Origin: Bacteroidales bacterium
GTDB taxonomy: Bacteria; Bacteroidota; Bacteroidia; Bacteroidales; UBA932
Assembly (NCBI GenBank): GCA_028707695.1
Contig: JAQWAL010000007.1
Coordinates: 1-62,092 of the forward strand
DNA length: 62,092 nucleotides
Direction of reading: 5' to 3'
Part shown: positions 54,369 through 62,092 of the stretch, piece by piece
How positions within the stretch are numbered: position 1 is the stretch's first letter
How the letters are laid out: each line of letters starts with the position of its first letter
Program-made: the position numbers and the translations under genes
The notes under the pieces: generated by a model
What the model was told of the DNA's origin: nothing
Database searches by the model: none
The model's input: only the letters and a program-made list of their open reading frames with translations

Positions 54369-55833
54369 CAGAGAATTGAAAAGGACTCTTTTCCTCTTGA
54401 CTATCATTGCGTTTGCCGGGGGGCTTCTATCGTGTGGTTCAAATCAAAAGCCTGGTGACAGGGCTTTGCTGCAGATATCGGAAAGGGCCTTGAGTGACCA
54501 ATCGTCGTTGTTTTATGCCGATTTTGCATCTTATCCGGATACTTTGCTGCAGTTGCCAATTGGCATGTTTGATTCTGGTACAGGGGGGCTTACTGTAATG
54601 GAGCAGTTCCTTTCGTTGGACTGTTTTGACAATGTTACCGGTGAACAGGTTGCTGATGGTCTCCCCGATTTTGACGGAGAAGATTTCATTTACCTGGCTG
54701 ACCAGGCAAATATGCCGTATGGGGTATATCCTTCCCAAGGGAAACAGGAGTACTTGAGGGAACTTGTTGTCAGGGATGCGCTCTTTTTGACAACTGTGCC
54801 AAACCGTACAAAATTGGTGGTGATTGCATGCAATACAGCTACTGCGTACGGGTTGGACGATGTCCGGGATTTGCTGCAAAGGAGCGGGACCGGTGTGGTT
54901 GCAATAGGTGTTATAGATGCAGGTGTGAGTGGGGCAATGGAGGTAATATCCAAAGAAGAGGAGAGTTTTGCCGTTGGAGTCCTTGCAACTGTGGGGACTA
55001 TTGCTTCGCAGGGTTACCAGAATAAATTGAAGGAGTTTGCTGTTTCAAATGGTTATAAAGGAAAAATCAATATTGTGGCGCAGGGTGGATTGGGATTTGC
55101 AGAGGCTGTGGATTCCGAACCAGATTATATCTCCTATGAAGCTCAAAATGTGAGGGACAATTACAGGGGGCCTGTTGTGGATGATTCTACCGGAATAAGA
55201 TTAGATTTGATGCCGTTTTACAATTTTGATACTACCGGTAATGCACTTTTGGTGACCAAAGATAGCAGTGGACATATAAAAGAGGTCCAACTGAATTCTG
55301 CCGGAAATTACGCCAGGTTCCATCTGGTAACCTTGTTACAGAAACATAGGGAGACAAATCCGGGTGTCAAGATGAAAAGTATAATACTGGGGTGTACACA
55401 TTATCCATATTTATATGACACCCTGGCCAAGGTTGTGGATGAGTTGAGGTCAGTTTCGGTGGACGGGTCATATGTTTTTGGGGATTTGATTGCCCAGGAC
55501 CTTGTTTTTGTAGACCCGGCAATCAACACTGCAAAGGAGGCTTACCTTTTTTTGAGGAAAAATGGATTGTTGGAGATGGAATCAAAAGGAAACAACCTGA
55601 ATGGATTCATCTCAGTTCCGCATCCTGGTTTGCCTGCCAATGTGGTGGATGGTTCGGGCAATTTATTGTTTGATTTCAAATATGGGCGGGATACGGGAGA
55701 TGAGTCTGCTTCTGTGAGCATAGTTCCGTTTTCCAGCCAAAACATCAATAAGGAGAATCTTTCAAGGATAGAGCAAAGGCTTCCTTATACCTATTCCCTT
55801 ATTAAAAAGAATTTTTGTGAGAATGAGTTATAA
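54358..55833 (+). CDS. Exported lipoprotein related to glutamate racemase (MurI-like)
   Basis: A 491-residue protein that combines a lipoprotein signal peptide (lipobox GLLSC, Cys 26) with an Asp/Glu racemase fold. Racemase motifs are intact: GMFDSGTGGLTVM (Asp 72, Ser 73), VVIACNTATAYGL (Cys 158) and IILGCTHYPYLYDTL (Cys 346, His 348). Cytosolic MurI is about 265 residues; here the Cys-to-Cys spacing is widened by an insert of about 80 residues (about 225-335), and there is a long C-terminal tail. It is probably membrane-anchored in the periplasm, and the substrate is unknown. It overlaps purM by 11 nt and the exonuclease gene by 11 nt. Confidence 0.82.
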   Translation: MRFNRELKRTLFLLTIIAFAGGLLSCGSNQKPGDRALLQISERALSDQSSLFYADFASYPDTLLQLPIGMFDSGTGGLTVMEQFLSLDCFDNVTGEQVADGLPDFDGEDFIYLADQANMPYGVYPSQGKQEYLRELVVRDALFLTTVPNRTKLVVIACNTATAYGLDDVRDLLQRSGTGVVAIGVIDAGVSGAMEVISKEEESFAVGVLATVGTIASQGYQNKLKEFAVSNGYKGKINIVAQGGLGFAEAVDSEPDYISYEAQNVRDNYRGPVVDDSTGIRLDLMPFYNFDTTGNALLVTKDSSGHIKEVQLNSAGNYARFHLVTLLQKHRETNPGVKMKSIILGCTHYPYLYDTLAKVVDELRSVSVDGSYVFGDLIAQDLVFVDPAINTAKEAYLFLRKNGLLEMESKGNNLNGFISVPHPGLPANVVDGSGNLLFDFKYGRDTGDESASVSIVPFSSQNINKENLSRIEQRLPYTYSLIKKNFCENEL

Positions 55834-56419
55834 AGAGACAATTTCTGCCGAAGAGCTGGAACAACTGCCTGTTGCCGAATTCAATGGAGAAATCGTATTG
55901 GTGGACAAAGAAAATGATGTTTACAAAGATTCTATCGAGTATTTGAGCAAACAAAGGATTATAGGGTTCGATACGGAAACCAAACCTACTTTCACTGCAA
56001 ATTCAAAAAGGCACACTGTGGCTTTGCTCCAATTATCGGGAAAGGAGAGGGCTTTCATATACAGATTGCACAGTATTGGTGTTCCAAAGGATTTGGCAGC
56101 CATATTGTCTTCGGGAAAGATTATAAAAGTAGGGGCTGCTGTCCATGACGATATCAAGTCATTGCAATACCATACTCGTTTTGTTCCAAAAAGTTTTGTC
56201 GATTTGCAATCGATTGCGGCCAATTGGGGCATCAAGGACAAAAGTGTTCGCAAAATGGCTGCAATCATATTGGGAATGCGTGTTTCCAAATCACAACAGC
56301 TATCCAATTGGGAGTCTTCCGATTTATCGGAAGCCCAGTTGAATTATGCAGCAATTGATGCATGGGTTTGTCAAAAGATGTATCTTAAATTATTGAGTAC
56401 TCCCAAGTTAAAGAAGTAA
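55823..56419 (+). CDS. 3'-5' exonuclease, RNase D/DEDDy type
   Basis: A 198-residue exonuclease domain with the DEDD acidic residues: DTET in IIGFDTETKPTF, Asp in VGAAVHDDIKSL, and Tyr/Asp in NYAAIDAWVCQKMY. It lacks the HRDC domains of full RNase D, so it matches the small single-domain proteins found next to an RlmI-type methyltransferase. The ATG at 55823 (MSYKET) overlaps the end of the racemase-like gene; a GTG two codons earlier is possible. Confidence 0.92.
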   Translation: MSYKETISAEELEQLPVAEFNGEIVLVDKENDVYKDSIEYLSKQRIIGFDTETKPTFTANSKRHTVALLQLSGKERAFIYRLHSIGVPKDLAAILSSGKIIKVGAAVHDDIKSLQYHTRFVPKSFVDLQSIAANWGIKDKSVRKMAAIILGMRVSKSQQLSNWESSDLSEAQLNYAAIDAWVCQKMYLKLLSTPKLKK

Positions 56420-56422
56420 TCT

Positions 56423-57619
56423 ATGTCTAAGGTTTTTTTAAAAAAGGGAAGGGATGCCTCTTTGAAAAGGTTCCATCCATGGGTTTTTTCCGGGGCCGTT
56501 TCCGGCGTAGAGGGTGAGCTCTTTGAGGGAGAACTGGTATCTGTTTTTTCCTTTGACAACGAGTTTCTTGGATGTGGCCATTTTCAGAAAGGCTCAATAA
56601 CCGTAAGGATTCTTGCTTTTGACGACTCTCCTTATAAACAAGGTTTTTGGAATGATCGTTTGGAAGAGGCATACAAAACACGTGAACAACTCTGCATTAT
56701 GGAGGAGGGCAAAACAAACTCATTCAGGTTGGTTCACGGAGAGGGAGATATGTTGCCAGGCCTTGTTTTGGATTACTATAACGGAGTTGTGGTAATGCAG
56801 GCTCATTCTGCGGGGATGGTAAAATCTAAAGAACAAATTGTTGATGCTTTGAAGTTTGTGTTGAAAGATAAACTTTTGGCTGTCTATGATAAAAGTTCTG
56901 CTACTGCTCCTTTCAAAGCGGGGCTGGATTTGCAGGATGGTTTTTTGTACCAGGAAAAGGGAGTTTTGCAATCTGGTGTTATACTGGAAAATGGGTTGGC
57001 TTTTAACGTAGATTGGCTGGAAGGCCAAAAGACTGGTTTTTTCCTTGACCAGAGAGAGAACAGGGAGTTGGTAAGGAGGTACGCAAAAGGGAAGGGTGTT
57101 TTGAACCTGTTTTGCTATACCGGTGGTTTTTCTGTTTACGCCCTTTCTGGTGGTGCATCTTTTGTAGATTCGGTAGATAGCTCTGCAAGGGCAATTGAAA
57201 TGACAACCAAAAACCTGGAGCTTAATATGAAAGAGGGGGCTTCTGTATCCCATAATGAGTACTGTGCCGATGCGATTGATTTCCTGAAAAATAGTCAGGA
57301 TAACAAATATGATATGATTATTGTGGACCCTCCTGCTTTTGCCAAACACAGGGATGCTCTCAGAAATGCTCTGAGGGCTTACCAAAGGTTGAATGCCAAT
57401 GCAATATCCAAGGTTTCAAAAGGAGGGATAATCTTTACATTCAGTTGTTCCCAGATTGTGGACAAGGTCTCTTTTGCAGAGGCTGTTTTTTCTGCTGCGG
57501 CAATTTCCGGTCGGAGGGTAAGGATAATTGGACGTATGACACAACCAGCGGATCATCCTGTGAATATCTATCATCCAGAGGGTGAGTATCTCAAAGGTTT
57601 GGTATTGCGGGTGGATTGA
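56423..57619 (+). CDS. Class I SAM-dependent rRNA methyltransferase (RlmI-like)
   Basis: A 398-residue methyltransferase. An N-terminal PUA domain (about residues 1-75, with KRFHPWVFSGAV) is followed by an EEHEE-like linker and the Rossmann methyltransferase domain. That domain has TGFFLDQRENR, VLNLFCYTGGFSVYAL, and the catalytic-type IIVDPPAFAKH (DPPxF). The family methylates cytosine C5 in 23S rRNA; the exact site is not determined. It starts 3 nt after the exonuclease stop. Confidence 0.93.
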   Translation: MSKVFLKKGRDASLKRFHPWVFSGAVSGVEGELFEGELVSVFSFDNEFLGCGHFQKGSITVRILAFDDSPYKQGFWNDRLEEAYKTREQLCIMEEGKTNSFRLVHGEGDMLPGLVLDYYNGVVVMQAHSAGMVKSKEQIVDALKFVLKDKLLAVYDKSSATAPFKAGLDLQDGFLYQEKGVLQSGVILENGLAFNVDWLEGQKTGFFLDQRENRELVRRYAKGKGVLNLFCYTGGFSVYALSGGASFVDSVDSSARAIEMTTKNLELNMKEGASVSHNEYCADAIDFLKNSQDNKYDMIIVDPPAFAKHRDALRNALRAYQRLNANAISKVSKGGIIFTFSCSQIVDKVSFAEAVFSAAAISGRRVRIIGRMTQPADHPVNIYHPEGEYLKGLVLRVD

Positions 57620-57659
57620 TAAATATTCTTATATTTACATATTGACGAACAAATGATAT

Positions 57660-58157
57660 ATGGAAAATTTGGAAATTCCCAAAGGAGACAAGAGAGTTGT
57701 TTACGAGTCCCTCATACCTCAGATACATGCATTGTTGGATGGTGAAACTGATCTTTATGCAAACCTGGCCAATGTGGCAGCAGCTTTGAAAGAGGGGTTT
57801 GGTCATTTTTGGGTAGGCTTCTATATTGTAAAACAGCAAAAGCCGAATGATGCTGTTTTGGTGTTGGGTCCGTTCCAGGGGCCGGTGGCGTGTACAAGGA
57901 TTTCTTACGGGAAGGGAGTCTGCGGTACTGCGTGGAAAGAGGGGAAATGTCTGGTAGTTGATGATGTTGACCTGTTTCCGGGACATATTGCTTGTAGTTC
58001 CTTGTCCCGTTCTGAGATTGTCGTTCCTTTTTTCAATGATGGCAAAGTGGTGGCGGTGCTGGACATCGACAGTGAAAAGTTGTCTGGTTTTGACCAGACA
58101 GATGCTCTATACCTTGAGAAACTTTTTCCTAATGGTTTTTGGGAACTCTGCAAATGA
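57660..58157 (+). CDS. msrC: Free methionine-(R)-sulfoxide reductase (GAF domain)
   Basis: A 165-residue single GAF domain enzyme reducing free Met-(R)-sulfoxide. The three conserved cysteines can be seen in VACTRISYG, GKGVCGTAW and HIACSSLSRSEIV. WVGFYIV and AVLDIDS are typical. It probably protects against oxidative damage. It lies 40 nt after the methyltransferase gene. Confidence 0.93.
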   Translation: MENLEIPKGDKRVVYESLIPQIHALLDGETDLYANLANVAAALKEGFGHFWVGFYIVKQQKPNDAVLVLGPFQGPVACTRISYGKGVCGTAWKEGKCLVVDDVDLFPGHIACSSLSRSEIVVPFFNDGKVVAVLDIDSEKLSGFDQTDALYLEKLFPNGFWELCK

Positions 58158-58192
58158 TATCTGTGTACTTTATTGTTGCAAAAAACAATATT

Positions 58193-60631
58193 ATGAAACT
58201 TAAACTTTGTTTTGCCATTTCTTTGGCTTTGTTTGCCATCTTTTTTGTCTCATGTAGTGAAAATAAAGTTAAGATGGTTCCTGGTGTGAGTAAGGAGCTC
58301 GCCTTGGCCAGAAAGGACAATATCGACGGGATAACCTATTCTCTGCATTTTTCAATACCAAGAAGTGTCGATTCGCTGTTGTATTCCCGTATGGAAGTGG
58401 AATTCAGTTTGGGTGAAACAAAAGATGTTTTGCTGGATTTCAAACCATCATATGATTACCAGAAGTATCCGTTGAATGAGGTTTATGTGAATGGTCATTT
58501 GTGTGATCTTGTTTTTGAGGATGAGCATTTGGTTGTACCTGCCAAATATTTGTTAAAGGGTAAGAATATTGTAAAGGCAAAATTCGTGGCAGGTGAACAA
58601 TCTTTGAACAGGCGCGTGGATATCATGTACACGTTGCTTGTTCCTGACAGGGCCAGGACTCTGTTTCCATGTTTCGACCAGCCTGATTTGAAAGCAAAAT
58701 ACAATCTTTCTTTGCAGATTCCTGATGAATGGGAAGCTGTTGCAAATGGTAAGCCATTGGAAACAAGTGATATCGGGAATGGTTTCAAGAAAATTCTTTT
58801 TTCCGGGACCGAACCGATTCCAACTTACCTTTTTTCTTTTGTGGTTGGTGACTTGAATAAACTGACAGAGACCAGGGATGGTAGGGAAGTGAATTTGTGG
58901 CATATGGAGAATGATCCCGACAAATTATCCCAGACTCCTGAGATCTTCTCTTTGGTTTATGGCTCTCTTGAATGGCTGGAAGATTACACTGGTATTGAAT
59001 ACCCCTTTACTAAATATGATATTGTTGTTTTGCCTGGTTTCCAATATGGAGGGATGGAACATATGGGGGCTACTTTGTATGCAGACAGGACAATGTTCCT
59101 GGAACCCAGTGCAACAATAACCGAGCATATGTCCAGGGCAAAGCTGGTCGCTCATGAAACAGCCCATATGTGGTTTGGTGACTATGTCACTATGAAGTGG
59201 TTTGATGATGTTTGGACCAAGGAGGTTTTTGCCAATTGGTTTGCTTCCAAAATAGTCTCCCCTATGTTTGAAGATATAAACCATAGGCTTAATTTTTTAA
59301 ACACTTATTATCCCGCTGCTTATGCAGAAGACAGAAGCCTTGGTGCCAACCCTGTCCAACAGGAGTTGTCAAATTTGCAGGATGCGGGTCTTGTGTATGG
59401 AAATATAATATACAATAAAGCCCCGATTGTGATGGATAAATTGGTCTCCATGATTGGAGATTCCCTTTTCAAGGAGGGTATAAGGGAATATTTGAAGAGC
59501 TTTGCCTATGGTAATGCAACCTGGGATGATTTGATTGATATATTGGATGCTCGTTCCCAAAAAGATTTGCATACTTGGAGCAATGTGTGGATAAAGGAGA
59601 AGGGCAGGGCAGATATTTATTTGTCAAAAAAAGGGGACTCGCTTGTGTGTGAAGAGGTGGATCCATTTGGAAGAGGGTTAAGTTGGGGTGATAGTGTCTC
59701 TTTTGAACTGGTCCCGGATCCTGAAGGCAATGTGTACGGTTTGATAATTCCCGACTCCCTTTTGTTGAGTGAAACAATCAATAACCTGAAACATGGTAAG
59801 GTTGATAGTGATGTGGCCCGGTTGTCTGCAATGATTAATTTGTATGAGTTGGTGTACAAGAGGTTGTTAGAGGAAGAACAATTTTTGGAAACAATTGCCG
59901 CAGTACTTTCCAAAGAAGATAATCCATTGGTGTTCTCAAGGTTGGTTGGTTATCTTTCATCCAATATTTTTGCCAGTCATAATAGAGCTACCGAAGCTAT
60001 CCTAAAAGGGATTTATACCCAATCTGACTCTCCCTTCAAACGATCAATGGCCTTTAAGGCTTATGTTTCTGTGGCTAGGTCGCAGGAAGCCAAAGATGAA
60101 TTGTCCAAGGTTTGGGAAAATCCTGATTCATTTGAATATGTTTCACTTGGCCAAAGGGATTTGATGGATTTGTCTTACAAACTTGCTTTGCTGGATCCTG
60201 ATTCTTACCTGCATTTACTGGAAGTACAATCATTAAGGTTGTCATCTTCTCCAAGACTTGCAGAATTCCGGTGGGTTTTTCCTTCATTGTCTCCTTCTGA
60301 AATTACCAGGGATTCTGTATTCAACTCTTTGCTGGAAAAGCAAAACCGTAGTACAGAACCTTGGGCTGCACAGGCTTTAGGTTTTTTGAATCATGAAATA
60401 AGGAGTGAACAGGCTTTGGATTACATTTTGCCTGGACTGGAGGTTTTGGAGGAGGTGCATTACACCGGTGATATTTTTTTCCCGGCAAGATGGTGCTCTG
60501 CTCTGCTTTCGGGTCATTCTTCGGACAGTGCTTATTTTATTGTAAATGGATTTTTGGAGCGGAACAGGGATTATAATCCTTTATTGAAAAACAAGATATT
60601 GCAACAATCACAACATCTTTCCAGGAAATGA
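58193..60631 (+). CDS. M1 family metallo-aminopeptidase, lipoprotein
   Basis: An 812-residue exported peptidase with a lipobox (FFVSC). The M1 zinc site is HETAHMWFGD (about residues 320-324) with the downstream Glu in WTKEVFANW. The exopeptidase motif GAMEN is GGMEH here (about 285-289), which seems common among related Bacteroidetes enzymes. The N-terminal beta domain has RTLFPCFDQPDLKAKYNLSL. The ATG at 58193 gives a signal peptide; the frame opens 18 codons upstream within msrC. The stop overlaps the next start (ATGA). Confidence 0.9.
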   Translation: MKLKLCFAISLALFAIFFVSCSENKVKMVPGVSKELALARKDNIDGITYSLHFSIPRSVDSLLYSRMEVEFSLGETKDVLLDFKPSYDYQKYPLNEVYVNGHLCDLVFEDEHLVVPAKYLLKGKNIVKAKFVAGEQSLNRRVDIMYTLLVPDRARTLFPCFDQPDLKAKYNLSLQIPDEWEAVANGKPLETSDIGNGFKKILFSGTEPIPTYLFSFVVGDLNKLTETRDGREVNLWHMENDPDKLSQTPEIFSLVYGSLEWLEDYTGIEYPFTKYDIVVLPGFQYGGMEHMGATLYADRTMFLEPSATITEHMSRAKLVAHETAHMWFGDYVTMKWFDDVWTKEVFANWFASKIVSPMFEDINHRLNFLNTYYPAAYAEDRSLGANPVQQELSNLQDAGLVYGNIIYNKAPIVMDKLVSMIGDSLFKEGIREYLKSFAYGNATWDDLIDILDARSQKDLHTWSNVWIKEKGRADIYLSKKGDSLVCEEVDPFGRGLSWGDSVSFELVPDPEGNVYGLIIPDSLLLSETINNLKHGKVDSDVARLSAMINLYELVYKRLLEEEQFLETIAAVLSKEDNPLVFSRLVGYLSSNIFASHNRATEAILKGIYTQSDSPFKRSMAFKAYVSVARSQEAKDELSKVWENPDSFEYVSLGQRDLMDLSYKLALLDPDSYLHLLEVQSLRLSSSPRLAEFRWVFPSLSPSEITRDSVFNSLLEKQNRSTEPWAAQALGFLNHEIRSEQALDYILPGLEVLEEVHYTGDIFFPARWCSALLSGHSSDSAYFIVNGFLERNRDYNPLLKNKILQQSQHLSRK

Positions 60632-61533
60632 CTCTGCAAACTAAAGCTATGGTAATGGGTTCCTTTGTTGTCTTTTTTTGGGCAACAGCAGCAACAGCAT
60701 TCAAGATAGCTTTGTCTGGCATGGGGTACTTTGAATTATTGATGATAGCGTCGTTCACGACACTGTTGATTTCTGCTGTTGAAATTTCTTGGTCTGGCAA
60801 ATGGAGCAATATATTGAAGGTGTTCAAAGACCAACCCAGGCTGGTGAAATTCTCCCTCCAGGGATTGCTGAACCCTCTCCTTTATTATTTGGTATTGTTC
60901 AAGGCATACTCTCTGTTGCCAGCTCAAATTGCCCAACCTTTGAATTACTCATGGCAGATTGTTTTGGTTTTGATGATTTCTTTGCTCTTTAAACATAAGC
61001 TTCCAATAACCAAGATCCTGGGAGTTTTTGTCAGTTTTGCCGGAATTCTTGCTTTGTCATTCAACAGTGGTGCTTCTGCCACCGGGGAACTCTCTGTTCC
61101 GGGTATATTGTTGGCATTGGGTAGTGCCTTTATTTGGGCAACCTTTTGGATTTCTAAAATCAATGTCAATGATGATCCCTCTGTTTCTTTGTTCTTCAAT
61201 TTTTTGGCTGGGAGTATATATCTTTTGATAATATCTTTTTTTGTGGAAATTTCACTGCCGCCATTCAAATCTGTTTTAGCAGGGGTGTATGTTGGTTTTT
61301 TTGAAATGGGTATAACATTCATATTATGGGGAAAAGCTCTCAATACGGCTACAAACAAGCTGATGCTTACTCAACTTACATATTTGGCACCTGTAATTTC
61401 CTTATTATTAATAGCTTTAGTGTTGAAAGAGAAGATTGGGGCTTTGACAATATTTGGATTGATCGCTATACTGTCTGGTATAGCAATTGCAAACATCAAC
61501 AGGAGGGTAGCATCTAAGAATTTGGTCGGATAA
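60628..61533 (+). CDS. EamA/DMT family transporter
   Basis: A 301-residue membrane protein with ten transmembrane segments in two EamA repeats (each about 145 residues). Features include PLNYSWQIVLVLMISLLF in the first repeat and TQLTYLAPVISLLLIALVLKEKI in the second. The substrate is unknown. It starts within the stop codon of the M1 peptidase gene and its last codons contain the -33 box for tRNA-Cys. Confidence 0.9.
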   Translation: MTLQTKAMVMGSFVVFFWATAATAFKIALSGMGYFELLMIASFTTLLISAVEISWSGKWSNILKVFKDQPRLVKFSLQGLLNPLLYYLVLFKAYSLLPAQIAQPLNYSWQIVLVLMISLLFKHKLPITKILGVFVSFAGILALSFNSGASATGELSVPGILLALGSAFIWATFWISKINVNDDPSVSLFFNFLAGSIYLLIISFFVEISLPPFKSVLAGVYVGFFEMGITFILWGKALNTATNKLMLTQLTYLAPVISLLLIALVLKEKIGALTIFGLIAILSGIAIANINRRVASKNLVG

Positions 61534-61551
61534 AAAAAATTGTTATCTTTG
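61521..61551 (+). promoter_or_regulatory. Promoter of tRNA-Cys
   Basis: TTTG at 61521-61524 and TATCTTTG at 61544-61551 are 19 bp apart, with the -33 box inside the end of the transporter gene. Confidence 0.82.
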
Positions 61552-61563
61552 CAGACTCAAATC

Positions 61564-61634
61564 GGTACCCTGGCCGAGTGGTTAGGCAACGGTCTGCAAA
61601 ACCGTCTACAGCAGTTCGATTCTGCTGGGTACCT
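61564..61634 (+). tRNA. tRNA-Cys (anticodon GCA)
   Basis: The acceptor stem is GGTACCC with GGGTACC. The anticodon arm is ACGGT CTGCAAA ACCGT with anticodon GCA. The T arm is CAGCAGTTCGATTCTGCTG. The discriminator base is T, the known determinant for Cys. CCA is not encoded. Confidence 0.96.
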
Positions 61635-61638
61635 CATT

Positions 61639-61669
61639 AACCTGCGGAATTCTTCCCGCAGGTTTTTTT
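61639..61669 (+). terminator. Terminator of tRNA-Cys
   Basis: AACCTGCGG and CCGCAGGTT pair across the short AATTCTTC loop and are followed by T7. Confidence 0.9.
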
Positions 61670-61681
61670 GTTGTGCCGGTA

Positions 61682-61920
61682 GCAGGCCGCACCCAGGCGG
61701 CACGCGGCACGCGGCACCAGGGCCGCACCCAGGCCGCAGGTCTCATCTTTTTTCACATCTGACTCACCAGCAAGTACTTCACCCACGCACCTCTGCACTT
61801 ACCTCACACAAACCACCCATTTAGTGCAAACACCTCACACCAAAACACCACACAACCAACAACATGTGAAAAAAGATGAGAGGTGCAGCCCGCCCTGCGG
61901 ACGCGGCCTGTGCGGCCTGC
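61682..61920. repeat. Nested inverted-repeat, GC- and AC-biased non-coding element
   Basis: A 239-bp non-coding block lies between the tRNA-Cys terminator and the opposing terminator at 61921. Outer arms GCAGGCCGCAC (61682-61692) and GTGCGGCCTGC (61910-61920) are perfect complements. Inner arms CTCATCTTTTTTCACAT (61742-61758) and ATGTGAAAAAAGATGAG (61864-61880) are perfect over 17 bp and extend outwards past a GG/GG mismatch. The left flank also has two copies of GGCCGCACCCAGGC (61685 and 61721) around three heptads (GGCACGC, GGCACGC, GGCACCA), and the right flank two GCGGCCTG copies. The 105-nt loop has 7 G only, and 39 consecutive G-free bases. No ORF of substance and no consensus promoter is seen. 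Confidence 0.75.
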
Positions 61921-61950
61921 AAAAAAAGCCACCCCTTTTGGAGGTGGCTT
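61921..61950 (-). terminator. Terminator of the gene at the right edge
   Basis: On the - strand AAGCCACC and GGTGGCTT pair across a short loop and are followed by T7. It ends about 60 nt after the stop of the edge gene. Confidence 0.85.
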
Positions 61951-62011
61951 GCAACACAAAACCTAAAATACTTAAATACTAACCAAAAATTTTCAGGCTT
62001 TGGCAGAGTTG

Positions 62012-62092
62012 CTACCTAGCCATCCCGTTTCTCAGGAATTCCAGGAAAACCTCCACATCCAGGTTGTACCCCATTGGGTCGGTAAGGTGTTC
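62012..62092 (-). CDS. 3' end of an unidentified gene (partial)
   Basis: An open frame from the window edge to TAG (62014-62012) reads 26 residues: EHLTDPMGYNLDVEVFLEFL, then RNGMAR. It is followed by a good - strand terminator, and of the three frames it has the most protein-like composition. The gene cannot be identified from this fragment. Confidence 0.5.
   Translation of the reverse strand, partial: EHLTDPMGYNLDVEVFLEFLRNGMAR

Noticed and set aside
61699-61734. Short GC repeats as a CRISPR array
   Set aside because: Units are 7-14 bp, adjacent or overlapping, without regular spacers and with no cas genes nearby.
61540-61824. 94-codon + strand open frame at the tRNA-Cys region
   Set aside because: It runs through the tRNA gene, its terminator and the repeat element, with no ribosome site or homology-like features.

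Overview
The window is a stretch of a Bacteroidota chromosome, most probably order Bacteroidales. Evidence: promoters of the Bacteroidetes type (TAnnTTTG at -7, TTTG about 19 bp upstream), a Rho factor with a long asparagine/glutamine/lysine-rich insert, type III glutamine synthetase, the long Bacteroidetes form of PurM, DUF1573, DUF3575, DUF4296 and DUF4906-like proteins, and a fimbrillin operon. Nearly all of it is coding and most genes are housekeeping. No phage, integrase, insertion sequence or CRISPR array was seen.

Layout: 0-5.3 kb carries lptD, ridA and rho on +. 5.3-8.8 kb is a - strand operon of a DUF1573 protein, MeaB and a His-rich 10TM metal exporter. A 55-aa two-cluster ferredoxin gene follows on + (8.86 kb). 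9.1-17.2 kb is the main accessory region: an eight-gene - strand operon for surface fimbriae (three fimbrillin-like lipoproteins, a FimB/Mfa2-like lipoprotein, a DUF3575 barrel, an OmpA/TPR-like protein, a DUF4906/Big_2 lipoprotein and a small lipoprotein). 17.4-22.1 kb holds serS, ruvC and a large outer-membrane barrel protein. 22.1-29.7 kb on - holds an RluD-type synthase, a PASTA protein, mqnE, rpmH, rsmG, an ECF sigma factor, polA and queD.

29.9-38.1 kb holds an aminotransferase, a FecCD/FecE-type ABC importer pair, tpiA-prmA, tRNA-Leu and tig-clpP-clpX. 38.1-50.9 kb has a membrane protein and purD (-); DUF4296, an amidohydrolase, a radical SAM protein, dtd, deoC, a small barrel protein, an M20 peptidase and pheA (+); then a nitrilase, an aminotransferase and a PBP4-type carboxypeptidase (-). 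50.9-61.5 kb on + has glnN, purM, a lipoprotein related to glutamate racemase, a DEDD exonuclease, an RlmI-like methyltransferase, free-methionine sulfoxide reductase, an M1 aminopeptidase lipoprotein and an EamA transporter, then tRNA-Cys. The last 80 bases are the 3' end of a - strand gene.

The observations most worth a second look are: a dyad-symmetric, GC/AC-biased non-coding element at 61682-61920, enclosed by two converging terminators; the exported MurI-like lipoprotein; the apparently leaderless fimbrial operon with tandem fimbrillin paralogues; a DNA polymerase I whose proofreading residues are missing; and futalosine-pathway genes for menaquinone. I did not find a clear-cut new defence or mobile system.
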